Shown here piece by piece: positions 20,870 through 29,107 of a stretch of DNA of 49,291 nucleotides. Under the pieces are notes generated by a model that saw only the letters and a list, made by a program, of their open reading frames with translations, had not been told where the DNA came from and made no database searches. The stretch spans positions 1 to 49,291 of the forward strand of contig JAPHSX010000042.1 of assembly GCA_026196575.1 (NCBI GenBank). Reading direction: 5' to 3'. The position numbers and the translations under genes were made by a program. Position 1 is the stretch's first letter, and the number at the start of each line of letters is the position of its first letter. Origin of the DNA: Gammaproteobacteria bacterium. Lineage in GTDB: Bacteria > Pseudomonadota > Gammaproteobacteria > Thiohalomonadales > Thiohalomonadaceae.

Positions 20870-23622
20870 GCGTACCGGCCCTGATGTTCAATGTGATAGA
20901 TGATTTCAAGCAGGCGATGGCCGATGAGAAACTCGCCTATGACGACAAGGATCCCATCGTCGACGATGGCAAGATTCACCGCTACCACGTCGATGGCGAC
21001 AAGGGCGGTAAGCAGAACGGCTGGTATGTGCTCTACACCGACGGCGTTCCGGCTGGTTCGTTCGGCTCATGGAAGGACGGCGGTACCTTCACCTGGTGCG
21101 CCAAGCGTGAGCAGGAGCTGACACAGCAGGAGCGGGAAGAGAATCGCCGCCGTATCGAGGCTGCCCGCAAGCAGCGCGAGGCGGAGCGCAAGCAGCGCAT
21201 CGAGTCGGCCCGCAAGCTGGCCTTGCAGGTGTGGAACGAGTCGACCGACGCGGTGGGGCATGCCTACCTGCAGCGCAAGGGCGTTCGCGCCCACGGGATC
21301 CGCGTCACGGTGCAGGACTACGAGTTCAAGACGCAGAGCGACAAGACGCTGCGCATTCCTACCGGCTCGCTGGTGATCCCGATGCGGGATAGCGAGGCGA
21401 CGATCTGGAGTCTGCAGTTCATCACGGCAGATGGCGATAAGTGGTTCCTCCCTGGGGGCGATGTCGATGCCCACTATCATGCGATGGGCACACCTGGCGG
21501 CCGCATCCTCATCATTGAGGGCTATGCCACGGGTGGTACCTGTCTGGAGGCGGCAGGGGGAGGCGTGGCCACGGCTTTTAATGCTGGCAACCTCATCAAG
21601 GTGGCGCGCGTGATCCGAGACGCCAACCCGGATGCGGAGATCGCCATCGGCGCGGACAACGATCAGTGGACCACACTCAATGACGGCACCCCCAACCCGG
21701 GTGTGGTGCAGGCGAAGGCCGCGGCCAATGCCATCGGCGCGACGGTGATCATCCCCGTATTCACCGAGGAGCAGATCTTTGAGTTCGAGGAGCAGCACGG
21801 CAAAAAGCCAACCGACTGGAACGACCTGCAGCAGATCGCTGGAATCGAGGAGGTGGCGCGACAACTCGGCGTGCCTGCTGAGTCACCTGAACTACCTGAG
21901 CAGACAACAACCGACGAGCCACCGCTCACCGACGACTACGACGTACCGCACGACGGCGATGGTGATGAGGTTTATGCCGCTCCTGATGGCGGCACCGATC
22001 AGAATTCCTATTTCCGCCCCCTGGGACACGACCGGGGAACGTTCTTCTTCCTCACCTCTCGCGGCAAACAGGTGCTGGGCTTCCAGATGGGGAGGCTCGC
22101 ACAGAAGACCACGCTGTTCTCACTCGCCCCGATGCACTGGTGGGAGCGTGAATTTCCGCACGAGAAAGGCTTCACCGGCAAGGCCATCGACCAGGCGGTC
22201 AACGCGCTGATCGGTGCCTGCTATGCGCACGGCGTGTTTCGCGTCGATCGCATCCGTGGCCGTGGCGCCTGGTGGGACGATGGCCGCGTGGTGTTTCATG
22301 CTGGCGACCGCCTCTATGTGGATGGCGGCGAGAGACGCATTCAGGAGCACGAGAGCCGCTTTGTCTACGAGGCACTACCTGAGATCCGTGTGGTGATGGA
22401 TTCACAGATCACAGGCAAGGAGGCGGTGCAGCTGCATGAGCTGTGCACCTCACTCGCCTGGGAGCGTGGTGCCTACGGCGCGATGCTGGCCGGGTGGATC
22501 GTGGTGGCCCCGGTGTGCGGTGCGCTGGAGTGGCGGCCTCACATCTGGGTGACCGGCCCTAGCGGCTCAGGTAAGTCCTGGGTGGTATCCAATATAGTGC
22601 GCTCTGCCCTTGGGGAGAATGCACTGCAGGCCCAGGGCGACTCCACCGCGGCGGGCATTCGCCAGGCGCTCGGTCACGATGCACTGCCGGTGGTGTTTGA
22701 TGAGGCGGAGGGAGAAGACCAGAGGGCCGCGCAGAACATGCAGGGGGTGTTATCCCTGATGCGCCAGGCATCGAGCGAGACCGGTGGCCAGATCCTGAAG
22801 GGCGGCAGTGACGGCGGTGCCGCACGCTACACGGTGCGCTCGGCGTTCTGTCTCTCCTCCATCGTGCCGCAGCTCAAGCAGACGGCCGATGAGGCCCGCG
22901 TGACAGTGCTCACTCTACGAAAAGCCGACCAGGACGATGCTGGCCGTGCCCGCTTCCGTGAACACATCGCGCCTCTGTCACTGATGTTGACCGAGGAGTT
23001 CACCCTGCGGCTGCAGGCGCGCACCCTGCGCCACCTGCCGACACTCAGACACAACGCAAAGGTGTTCGCCACGGCGATTGCCGACCACCTCGGCTCGCAG
23101 CGCCTCGGCGATCAGTACGGGCCGCTCATTGCAGGCGACTACCTGCTGCACTCGATAAAGGAAATCGCACCGGAGGCGGCGCGTGAGTGGGTGCAGCAGC
23201 AGGACTGGGCCGAGACACAGAGCACGGTCGAGCAGAGTGATGAGCTCAAGCTGCTCTCACACATTATGGAGTCGATGATTGAGGTTGACCCCGATAAGGG
23301 CGGCGTCATTCGCTGGTCGATCGCCGAGCTGGTGGCCACAGCGAGTGGCAGGCCTGTGATTAAGGATGCCCGCGTACCAGACAACGTAGCCGCCGAGGCG
23401 CTCGCCCGTGTCGGTGTGCGCTTTGAGGATGGAACAATCTATATCAGCAACACGCACCGAGGGTTGAAAACGATCTTGCGAGACACGCCATGGTCGAGTG
23501 GATGGGGCAGGGTGTTGGGACGAATAGATAATGCGCTGACAAACAGGTTAAAACGATTCGGTGCTGTCGCATCGAAATCAGTCGGCATACCCATCACAAC
23601 AGCCATCGACACGGAGACGTGA
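20866..23622 (+). CDS. TOPRIM-DUF927 primase-helicase
   Basis: 918 residues. The N-terminal 340 residues contain a charged helix (about 85-125) and a TOPRIM domain: ILIIEGYATGG with Glu near 216 and AIGADND near 263. The C-terminal half is DUF927: GTFFFLTSRG near 384, Walker A VTGPSGSGKSW near 563, Walker B PVVFDEAEGED near 612, sensor region near 660 (FCLSSIVPQL). The combination makes a single-polypeptide primase and replicative helicase, much as in P4 alpha or similar proteins. It is followed directly by the iteron region at 23654-23891, its likely origin. Confidence 0.88.
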   Translation: MSVPALMFNVIDDFKQAMADEKLAYDDKDPIVDDGKIHRYHVDGDKGGKQNGWYVLYTDGVPAGSFGSWKDGGTFTWCAKREQELTQQEREENRRRIEAARKQREAERKQRIESARKLALQVWNESTDAVGHAYLQRKGVRAHGIRVTVQDYEFKTQSDKTLRIPTGSLVIPMRDSEATIWSLQFITADGDKWFLPGGDVDAHYHAMGTPGGRILIIEGYATGGTCLEAAGGGVATAFNAGNLIKVARVIRDANPDAEIAIGADNDQWTTLNDGTPNPGVVQAKAAANAIGATVIIPVFTEEQIFEFEEQHGKKPTDWNDLQQIAGIEEVARQLGVPAESPELPEQTTTDEPPLTDDYDVPHDGDGDEVYAAPDGGTDQNSYFRPLGHDRGTFFFLTSRGKQVLGFQMGRLAQKTTLFSLAPMHWWEREFPHEKGFTGKAIDQAVNALIGACYAHGVFRVDRIRGRGAWWDDGRVVFHAGDRLYVDGGERRIQEHESRFVYEALPEIRVVMDSQITGKEAVQLHELCTSLAWERGAYGAMLAGWIVVAPVCGALEWRPHIWVTGPSGSGKSWVVSNIVRSALGENALQAQGDSTAAGIRQALGHDALPVVFDEAEGEDQRAAQNMQGVLSLMRQASSETGGQILKGGSDGGAARYTVRSAFCLSSIVPQLKQTADEARVTVLTLRKADQDDAGRARFREHIAPLSLMLTEEFTLRLQARTLRHLPTLRHNAKVFATAIADHLGSQRLGDQYGPLIAGDYLLHSIKEIAPEAAREWVQQQDWAETQSTVEQSDELKLLSHIMESMIEVDPDKGGVIRWSIAELVATASGRPVIKDARVPDNVAAEALARVGVRFEDGTIYISNTHRGLKTILRDTPWSSGWGRVLGRIDNALTNRLKRFGAVASKSVGIPITTAIDTET

Positions 23623-23653
23623 TGATGATTCGTTCCATGTGAAACCACAAAAA

Positions 23654-23891
23654 GGTTACAAGGTTACAAAAGGGTTACGGGTTTCGCCCTGTAAAATCAA
23701 TCGTGTAACTTTTGTAACCATTGTAACCCGTTTCAAGACACACATATGTGCGAGACACACACATACATATAGATAAATATTTCTCTATATATATCTATTT
23801 TAGGGTTACAAGGGTTACAAGGTTACAAACCAAGCGCAGCAAGGGCTAGAGGTGTAACCTTTTTGTAACCCTGAATAAAAAAAGGTTACAA
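23654..23891. other. ori: Phage replication origin candidate: GGTTACAA iterons and AT-rich core
   Basis: Twelve copies or near-copies of GGTTACAA lie in both orientations. Forward: 23654, 23662, 23673, 23804, 23813, 23821, 23884. Reverse (TTGTAACC): 23704, 23712, 23721, 23852, 23863. They surround an AT-rich block at about 23758-23803 (TATATAGATAAATATTTC-like). Iterons flanking an unwinding element next to a primase-helicase gene are the standard picture of an origin. No ORF covers the region. The repeats are not a CRISPR: spacing varies and orientation alternates. Confidence 0.82.
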
Positions 23892-23910
23892 ACAATAAGA
23901 GGGGGCAGAC

Positions 23911-24126
23911 ATGACGTTTGAGACGTACCGATACCGAGATCCGGCAGAGATTGTGGAACGTGACGAGCTGAATGCCCTGCGCAACCGCGCAGGCTGCTCC
24001 TGCTGCGCTCTACGCGGCGATCAGGCGTTTGATCGGTACCTGTGCAGCGTGAACGGCAGAACGCCAGGCAAACGCGGCTTCTGCCGCGCCTGGGTGCCAG
24101 TGGATAGACTGGAGGAGGCGGCATGA
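23911..24126 (+). CDS. Small Cys-containing phage protein
   Basis: 71 residues (MTFETYRYRDPAEIVERDEL). Cys pattern CSCC...C...C with GKRGFCRAWVP gives a probable small zinc site. Proteins of this outline sit before Q-like regulators in many phages. Overlaps the next start by four bases (ATGA); its last codons read EEAA and include GGAGGAGG. Confidence 0.6.
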   Translation: MTFETYRYRDPAEIVERDELNALRNRAGCSCCALRGDQAFDRYLCSVNGRTPGKRGFCRAWVPVDRLEEAA

Positions 24127-24518
24127 AGAGACGGCAGCAACGTGATCGCTTCGCGTGGGTCGAGGTGAGGTTGAGCTACTGGGGGATCTGGATGGCAAAG
24201 CAGGTGGACGGCCTTGGCTATGCAGGCCGTACCCAGGAGGGGCGACTGATGGATGAAGGCCCGGTAGGCTCCACAACGAACTACCGCGATCACTCCCCTG
24301 ATATCGAGTTTGCCCACAAGGAGCATGAGACCGACAGGGCGATACTACTCTTGCCACCTGAATGGCGCAGGCTGGTGGTGAGACTGCATGTCAACGGGAA
24401 GAGCCAACAGCAGGTGTCTGCTGAGATTGGGAAATCACAGGCATGGGTGCGACAAACCTACGCGCAGATCATCGCGTTTCTGGCGGCAGCCATAGCAACT
24501 GAAAAAAGTGCGGCCTAG
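24123..24518 (+). CDS. Q-like late-gene regulator (antiterminator candidate)
   Basis: 131 residues. The first part reads RQQRDRFAWVEVRLSYWGIW. The C-terminal part has PPEWRRLVVRLHVNGKSQQQ, then VSAEIGKSQAWVRQTYAQII, a sigma-factor-like helix-turn-helix as in phage Q/late regulators. The DNA right after it shows what a Q protein needs: a promoter (24521-24548) followed by two terminators (24583-24650) ahead of the lysis genes. Antitermination activity is inferred from this arrangement. Confidence 0.62.
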   Translation: MKRRQQRDRFAWVEVRLSYWGIWMAKQVDGLGYAGRTQEGRLMDEGPVGSTTNYRDHSPDIEFAHKEHETDRAILLLPPEWRRLVVRLHVNGKSQQQVSAEIGKSQAWVRQTYAQIIAFLAAAIATEKSAA

Positions 24519-24520
24519 AG

Positions 24521-24548
24521 TTGACAGACTCAAGCGCTAGCGCATAAA
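24521..24548 (+). promoter_or_regulatory. Late promoter PR'
   Basis: TTGACA (24521-24526), perfect -35, 16-base spacer, CATAAA (24543-24548). It starts three bases after the Q-like gene stop and points to the lysis genes through two terminators. This is the PR'/tR' layout of lambdoid phages. Confidence 0.65.
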
Positions 24549-24582
24549 GTGAAATTCCATATAGCGTGGTACACGCAACCCT

Positions 24583-24614
24583 GAAGCCCGGCCAAGCGCC
24601 GGGCTTCTTCGTTT
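24583..24614 (+). terminator. tR' terminator 1
   Basis: GAAGCCCGGC at 24583-24592 pairs with GCCGGGCTTC at 24598-24607 over a five-base loop; TTCGTTT follows. First of two terminators between the late promoter and the lysis genes, so late transcription should require antitermination. Confidence 0.75.
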
Positions 24615-24615
24615 C

Positions 24616-24650
24616 AAACCCGCACCGGGTAACCGGCGGCGGGTTTTTTA
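24616..24650 (+). terminator. tR' terminator 2
   Basis: AACCCGC (24617-24623) pairs with GCGGGTT (24639-24645), with inner CCGG/CCGG pairing, followed by TTTTTATT. Immediately behind terminator 1. Confidence 0.72.
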
Positions 24651-24662
24651 TTGGAGCCAGGA

Positions 24663-24971
24663 ATGCCCCCTGAAGAAGCCGTGTTAGGTCGACTCCAGCG
24701 AATGGAGGATAAGCTCGACAAGGTCACCGATGCTATTACCACGCTGGCGCGGGTTGAGGAGAGACAGGCTCATCAACGTGAGGCGATCGGCAGGGTTTGG
24801 ACTGAGCTCGAGAAAATGGACCGGCGCGTAAAGGCTACCGAAGAGTCAAACCGAACGAACACTACAGTGCTAGGCCTCAGCGGCAAGTTTTGGTGGCCAA
24901 TCTACGCCGCCGTTGTGATGTCGGCGTTTGGCATAGCCGGGTGGTTTCTGCGTGGCCCACTAGGAGGGTAA
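24663..24971 (+). CDS. Holin-like or lysis accessory protein, coiled coil plus C-terminal membrane segment
   Basis: 102 residues from ATG 24663 behind GGAGCCAGGA. Residues 5-75 are helical coiled coil (LGRLQRMEDKLDKVTDA, WTELEKMDRRVKATEES). A single transmembrane segment at about 78-97 (WWPIYAAVVMSAFGIAGWFL) ends the chain. XhlA-type and related lysis-cassette proteins have this shape. It sits first in the lysis group and is followed two bases later by a second membrane protein. Confidence 0.68.
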   Translation: MPPEEAVLGRLQRMEDKLDKVTDAITTLARVEERQAHQREAIGRVWTELEKMDRRVKATEESNRTNTTVLGLSGKFWWPIYAAVVMSAFGIAGWFLRGPLGG

Positions 24972-24973
24972 TT

Positions 24974-25192
24974 GTGACCGAAGTGATCGTAACCTCAACC
25001 AGCCTGACGCTCTTCATGGCGTTCATCGCCCTGTTCCTCGTCTGGATGCTGCTGCGTCTGCTGGACATCAGCCAGGGCCGGGACATTCACCTCACTCTCA
25101 ACAGGATCCACGATGACCCGCGCTCTGCTGCTCTGTATCTCGGCCTGCGCTTTATGGGCGCCTGTCTGCTCGTCGGCCTCGTCATTTCCTGA
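24974..25192 (+). CDS. Small two-helix membrane protein, holin candidate
   Basis: 72 residues from GTG 24974, selected for its perfect AGGAGGG leader. Two hydrophobic segments: about 9-30 (LTLFMAFIALFLVWMLLRLL) and about 52-71 (ALYLGLRFMGACLLVGLVIS). It overlaps the endolysin start by 80 bases. Size, topology and position fit a holin; whether it or the neighbouring coiled-coil protein makes the pore is open. Confidence 0.65.
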   Translation: MTEVIVTSTSLTLFMAFIALFLVWMLLRLLDISQGRDIHLTLNRIHDDPRSAALYLGLRFMGACLLVGLVIS

Positions 25193-25679
25193 CCGGTACG
25201 ACACGCTCATCGAGCGTGCGGCAGAACGTTACCTGCCGGGTGTTGATTGGCGCCTGTGGAAGGCTCAGCTCTACCAGGAGTCACTGCTCAACCCGGATGC
25301 GGTGTCCCCCGCAGGGGCAGCAGGCATAGCCCAGTTCATGCCAGGCACCTGGTCACAGATAAGCCGCGAGCTGGGCCACGATGGAGTTAGCCCACACATG
25401 GCTGGGCCGGCCATCGACGCAGGTGCGTATTACATGGCCAAGCTACGCAATGGGTGGTCGTCACCCAGGCCTGAGGCAGACCGTCACTCACTGGCAGCAG
25501 CCAGCTATAACGCAGGCATGGGCAATCTCATCAAGGCCCAACGTCAATGTGGCGGGGCTGTCGGCTATCCCGACATCATCACGTGCCTGCCTGATGTGAC
25601 TGGACATCACAGCACAGAGACGATCGTATACGTCCAGCGTATATGGCAGTGGTGGACGCAGATGGTGCTAGGACTATGA
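25113..25679 (+). CDS. Endolysin, SLT-type lytic transglycosylase with signal peptide
   Basis: 188 residues. A signal-like N-terminus (MTRALLLCISACALWAPVCS) is followed by an SLT domain: KAQLYQESLLNPDAVSPAG with catalytic Glu56, GIAQFMPGTW, ASYNAGMGN and YVQRIW. Lytic transglycosylases cleave peptidoglycan between MurNAc and GlcNAc. The N-terminal signal suggests export by the Sec route or a signal-anchor-release mode. A near-operator 17-mer lies inside the gene at 25627-25643. Confidence 0.88.
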   Translation: MTRALLLCISACALWAPVCSSASSFPDRYDTLIERAAERYLPGVDWRLWKAQLYQESLLNPDAVSPAGAAGIAQFMPGTWSQISRELGHDGVSPHMAGPAIDAGAYYMAKLRNGWSSPRPEADRHSLAAASYNAGMGNLIKAQRQCGGAVGYPDIITCLPDVTGHHSTETIVYVQRIWQWWTQMVLGL

Positions 25680-26074
25680 CACTGCTACTGCGACTGCTTC
25701 CATATCTGCTTGTTATCGGTGGTGTGCTGGCAGCGTACACATGGGCCTACCAGCGCGGGTGGGATGCGCGTGATGCAGAGGCAAAGCGCGAGCGCATCGC
25801 TGCTGTGCAGAGGACTATTGAGCAGCAGGAGCAGCTCGATGCCGAGACGCTGGAGCTGGAGTTCGATGTTGCCGAGCAGCGTGAGGTGGTGCGGGTTGTC
25901 TATCGGGACAGGATTAAGCGGGTGGTGGAGTATGCACAGGGTCGTCCTGCTGTTGAGTGCCTCGGTGCTGATGGCGTGCAGTTATACAACGCCATCCGTG
26001 CCGGTGTTCAAGGCAAGCGCCTCGATGCTGATGCCGTGTCAACAGGTACTGCCACCCCTGTCCAAGGGGACTGA
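25676..26074 (+). CDS. Rz-like inner-membrane spanin subunit
   Basis: 132 residues from ATG 25676, overlapping the endolysin stop (ATGA). One N-terminal transmembrane segment (LLLRLLPYLLVIGGVLAAY), then a long helix with coiled-coil character (ERIAAVQRTIEQQEQLDAET, VVRVVYRDRIKRVVEYAQ). This is the i-spanin plan. The Rz1 gene starts inside it in another frame. Confidence 0.82.
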   Translation: MTLLLRLLPYLLVIGGVLAAYTWAYQRGWDARDAEAKRERIAAVQRTIEQQEQLDAETLELEFDVAEQREVVRVVYRDRIKRVVEYAQGRPAVECLGADGVQLYNAIRAGVQGKRLDADAVSTGTATPVQGD

Positions 26075-26240
26075 TGTCGCCATTCTCACCAACCAGGTGG
26101 ACACATGGGAGGTGTACGAGCAGTGTGCCGGCAAGGTGGGCCACTGGCATGAGGCGTATCAGTTGTATCGCAAGCGCGCCAATGCGGCGTGCCGTGATGA
26201 CGACGCGCCATGCACCGGGGACCCTGGCTCTACCCACTAA
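25932..26240 (+). CDS. Rz1-like outer-membrane spanin lipoprotein, embedded start
   Basis: 102 residues from ATG 25932. A lipoprotein signal MHRVVLLLSASVLMAC places the lipidated Cys at residue 16. The mature part is Pro- and Cys-containing and longer than classical Rz1. It starts inside the Rz-like gene in the +1 frame and runs 166 bases past its end. With the Rz-like subunit it should form the spanin that fuses inner and outer membranes at lysis, which implies a Gram-negative host. Confidence 0.8.
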   Translation: MHRVVLLLSASVLMACSYTTPSVPVFKASASMLMPCQQVLPPLSKGTDVAILTNQVDTWEVYEQCAGKVGHWHEAYQLYRKRANAACRDDDAPCTGDPGSTH

Positions 26241-26375
26241 ACCACGAGGGCGCAGAGGCGCGGTTCTTGAGAAAATTTTAGGCGCTCATAAGTTGTTGTT
26301 TAGTAAGGGGTGGTTTTGCTGAGCCTGAGCGAGTCACCGGGTAGGCGGGATGGAAACGCGAAAAAAACAACGACT
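26241..26375. other. Intergenic gap before the terminase genes; possible cos region
   Basis: No protein-coding sequence is supported for most of this gap. It lies between lysis and packaging genes, where lambda-type phages carry cos. No cohesive-end sequence or terminase-binding repeats could be identified by eye. A ten-base-pair region at 26352-26368 includes CGAAAAAAAC ahead of the terminase small-subunit start. Confidence 0.35.
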
Positions 26376-26894
26376 ATGAGCATCAAGGCGGCACCGCAAA
26401 TCCCGGCGAGCCGCCGGGCCAATAAGGCTGAGACCGCTGAGTTCTGCGGTGTATCACTACCAACCATTAATGCCTGGATTGCCAAGGGCGCCCCAGTGTT
26501 GCAGAAGGGAAGCAGGGGGATCCCTTGGGTGCTGGATCTCTGGGCACTTGCAGAGTGGCGGTTCACCGGTGGAGCAGGAGGGGCTGTCGATGAGGATGTC
26601 CCGCAGACACCCCGTGAGCGCAATGACTGGTACGCCGCCGAGCTCAAACGCCTGCAGTTCGAGAAAGAGACCGGCCTCCTGATAGCGGCCGATGACATGC
26701 GCACCACGGTGGCCGAGGCACTGCAGCCGGTGATGCTGGGGATGGAGACCCTGACCGATGTGGTAGAGCGCGATGCCGGCCTGACACCAGAGCAGGCGGC
26801 GATCATCCGCCGTGAGATTGACCGCTTGCGTGAGGCCCTCTACCTGGATCTGGTGAACATGGGCGCGGATGTTGATGAGGCCGACGATGAGTGA
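26376..26894 (+). CDS. Terminase small subunit (Nu1-like)
   Basis: 172 residues from ATG 26376. Winged-helix DNA-binding part near 10-60 (RRANKAETAEFCGVSLPTIN, AWIAKGAPVLQKG, GIPWVLDLWALAEW). An assembly helix (RNDWYAAELKRLQFEKETGL) and a C-terminal coiled coil follow. Binds the packaging start site and recruits the large subunit. A nine-codon ORF starting at 26350 overlaps its start (ATGA) and contains a run of seven A; a -1 slip there would extend the N-terminus. Confidence 0.85.
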   Translation: MSIKAAPQIPASRRANKAETAEFCGVSLPTINAWIAKGAPVLQKGSRGIPWVLDLWALAEWRFTGGAGGAVDEDVPQTPRERNDWYAAELKRLQFEKETGLLIAADDMRTTVAEALQPVMLGMETLTDVVERDAGLTPEQAAIIRREIDRLREALYLDLVNMGADVDEADDE

Positions 26895-28896
26895 TCTCGC
26901 CCGCGCCGCCGACATCATCCGCGACGTGGCCGAACTGGTCAGGCCGCCCCAGCGCATGACGGTGCCCGAGGCGGCCGAGCAGTATGTCTTCCTGGACATC
27001 CCCGGCGGATACAAGGGCCCATGGCGCAATGAGCTGCCCCACTACATGGTGGAGCCAGCTGGGTGCCTGACCAGCCGGGAGTATGAGGCGGTGATCTTCG
27101 CCGGCCCCGCCCAGTCCGGCAAAACCCAGATGCTGGTCGACAACTGGTGGTCGCACACGGTCATCTGCGACCCGGGCGACCTGATGGTGGTGCAAACCTC
27201 GCAGGACACGGCGCGGGACTACAGCCGCCGCCGGGTAGATCGCCAGATCGCCGCATCGCCGGAACTGCGCCGCAGGCTCAGGGCGGGCCATGGCGACAAC
27301 ACCCACGACAAGACGTTCTCCAGCGGGATGATCCTCTCTCTGGGCTGGCCGACGAAAAACCAACTGGCAGGCAAGAGCATCGGCCGCATGGCCCTGACCG
27401 ACTACGACCGCATGCCGGATGACGTGGACGGGGAGGGGAGTGCGTTTGGCCTGGCCAAGGAGCGCACCAAGACATTCCTCAGTCGCGGCATGACCATGGC
27501 CGAGTCGAGCCCATCGAAACCGGTACTGGATCCGAAGTGGCGACCGAAGACGCCCCACGAGGCCCCACCCACCAAGGGGATCCTCGGACTCTACAACACC
27601 GGCGATCGTCGCAGACTCTACAGCCAGTGCCCGGAGTGTGGCGAGTGGTTCATGCCGTCGGCCAGCATCGAGGCGGCGCAGATCCCGGAGGAGGGGAGCA
27701 TCGATCACCGTGCCGAGAACACGGCGCTGATCTGTACCGCCAACGGCTGCCTGATCTTCCAGGACGCGGAGCGCCGCTTCAAACGCTCCGGGCGCTGGCT
27801 TCGCGAGGGGCAGACCATTCACGGCAGCGGCGAGATTCGCGGCGAGGGCCTGCGCAGTCGTCGGGCCACCTTCTGGATGCCTGGCTGGTACGCCGCCTTC
27901 CAGAGCTGGCAGAGCATGGTGGCGACCTATCTCCACGCCCACGGCAACTACCAGCGCACTGGCGACGAGGAGCCGCTCAAGCAGGTGGTGAACACCACCT
28001 TCAGCGCGCCGTACCTCTACCGCGCGCAGCAGAGCGACACCCGTGACGGCGAATACCTGCTGCAGCGCGCTGAGCCTGCAGAGCGTTACTACATCCCCGA
28101 TGGGGTGCGCACCCTGCTGGCGGCGGTGGATGTGCAGAAGAACCGCTTCGAGGTGATGGTGATCGGTATCGGCATTGCCGGTGAGCAGTGGCTGATTGAC
28201 CGCTACGCGATCCGCGAGGTCACCCCGCATGCCCGCATCGAGGACTGGGAACAGATTACCGACAGGGTGGTCAACGCCACCTACCGCCTGGGTGGCAACC
28301 GCGAACTGCGCGTGCACATGACCGCGGTGGACTCGGGCGGCGCGGCAGGCGTTGCCGAGCGCGCCAACGAATGGTGGCGCGGACTCAAGCGCACCGGGCA
28401 GGGGCGGCGCGCCAGGATTGTGAAGGGCGGGCTCAAAGGCAAGGACCGGATCCGCGAGACCTTCCCGGACAGCACCAGCCGCAAGGATCGCCAGAGCGGT
28501 GGCCGCGGCGATGTGCCACTGCTGACGCTCAACTCCGATGCGCTCAAGGATGCGATCTACGCCGACCTGCAGCGGGATGAGCCAGGCCCTGGGTACATCC
28601 ATTTCCCCGAGTGGCTGGGTGAGCAGTATTACGACGAGCTCACGGCCGAGGTGCGCACCGACAAGGGGTGGGAACAAGTTCCTGGACGGCGAAACGAAAC
28701 CTTCGACCTGGCCTACTACATCCGAGGCCTGTGGTTGTTTCTCAAAGGCGACATGATCCGCTGGCAATCGCCGCCACCCTGGGCGGCGGCGATGGACGGG
28801 AACAGCAACGTCATCAGCACCGATGAGCGGCGCGAGATGAAGAAGGCAGCGACCGAGCCGAAACGCGGCAGGCGCACACGATTCAGGTTCAACTGA
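26887..28896 (+). CDS. Terminase large subunit (lambda gpA family)
   Basis: 669 residues from ATG 26887 overlapping the small subunit's end. Walker A-like FAGPAQSGKT at 71-80, LALTDYDRMPDD near 177 carrying the acidic Walker B, then the nuclease domain with AAVDVQKNRFEVMVIG near 417 and TAVDSGGAAGV near 480, and FDLAYYIRGLW near the end. Cleaves and translocates phage DNA into proheads; lambda-type enzymes use cos ends. Length is close to lambda gpA (641). Confidence 0.92.
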   Translation: MSDLARAADIIRDVAELVRPPQRMTVPEAAEQYVFLDIPGGYKGPWRNELPHYMVEPAGCLTSREYEAVIFAGPAQSGKTQMLVDNWWSHTVICDPGDLMVVQTSQDTARDYSRRRVDRQIAASPELRRRLRAGHGDNTHDKTFSSGMILSLGWPTKNQLAGKSIGRMALTDYDRMPDDVDGEGSAFGLAKERTKTFLSRGMTMAESSPSKPVLDPKWRPKTPHEAPPTKGILGLYNTGDRRRLYSQCPECGEWFMPSASIEAAQIPEEGSIDHRAENTALICTANGCLIFQDAERRFKRSGRWLREGQTIHGSGEIRGEGLRSRRATFWMPGWYAAFQSWQSMVATYLHAHGNYQRTGDEEPLKQVVNTTFSAPYLYRAQQSDTRDGEYLLQRAEPAERYYIPDGVRTLLAAVDVQKNRFEVMVIGIGIAGEQWLIDRYAIREVTPHARIEDWEQITDRVVNATYRLGGNRELRVHMTAVDSGGAAGVAERANEWWRGLKRTGQGRRARIVKGGLKGKDRIRETFPDSTSRKDRQSGGRGDVPLLTLNSDALKDAIYADLQRDEPGPGYIHFPEWLGEQYYDELTAEVRTDKGWEQVPGRRNETFDLAYYIRGLWLFLKGDMIRWQSPPPWAAAMDGNSNVISTDERREMKKAATEPKRGRRTRFRFN

Positions 28897-28897
28897 T

Positions 28898-29107
28898 ATG
28901 GCATTCACGCAGGCAGATCTCGACATCATCAACCAGGCGATCGCACTCGGCGAGCAGGAAGTGCAGTTCGCCGATGGTAGTCGCGTTCGCTACCGCAGCG
29001 TCGCCGCTCTCAAGGAGGCCAAGGCGCACATTGCCGAGCAGTTGGCTGGCGATGCCGGGAACCGCCGCCCGCGCATGACCCGGCTCAGTGTCGGCAAGGG
29101 GATTTAA
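28898..29107 (+). CDS. Head-tail joining protein, gpW-like
   Basis: 69 residues (MAFTQADLDIINQAIALGEQ). The pattern I-x-x-AI-x-G-x-x-V-x-F-x-DGS, followed by YRS, is that of lambda gpW-like proteins. It closes the packaged head before the tail is joined. Placed between terminase and portal exactly as in lambda; its stop overlaps the portal start. Confidence 0.82.
   Translation: MAFTQADLDIINQAIALGEQEVQFADGSRVRYRSVAALKEAKAHIAEQLAGDAGNRRPRMTRLSVGKGI

Noticed and set aside
23654-23891. CRISPR array
   Set aside because: Repeats are only eight bases, irregularly spaced and in both orientations; no cas genes are present. An origin fits better.
26350-26376. Programmed -1 frameshift at the A7 run before the terminase small subunit
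   Set aside because: A slip would add only about nine residues, and no stimulatory structure is visible. The simple ATG at 26376 with an ATGA overlap is enough.
26803-28932. A 709-codon minus-strand frame across the terminase
   Set aside because: The plus strand encodes a clear gpA terminase in the same interval; the antisense product is compositional and lacks domains.
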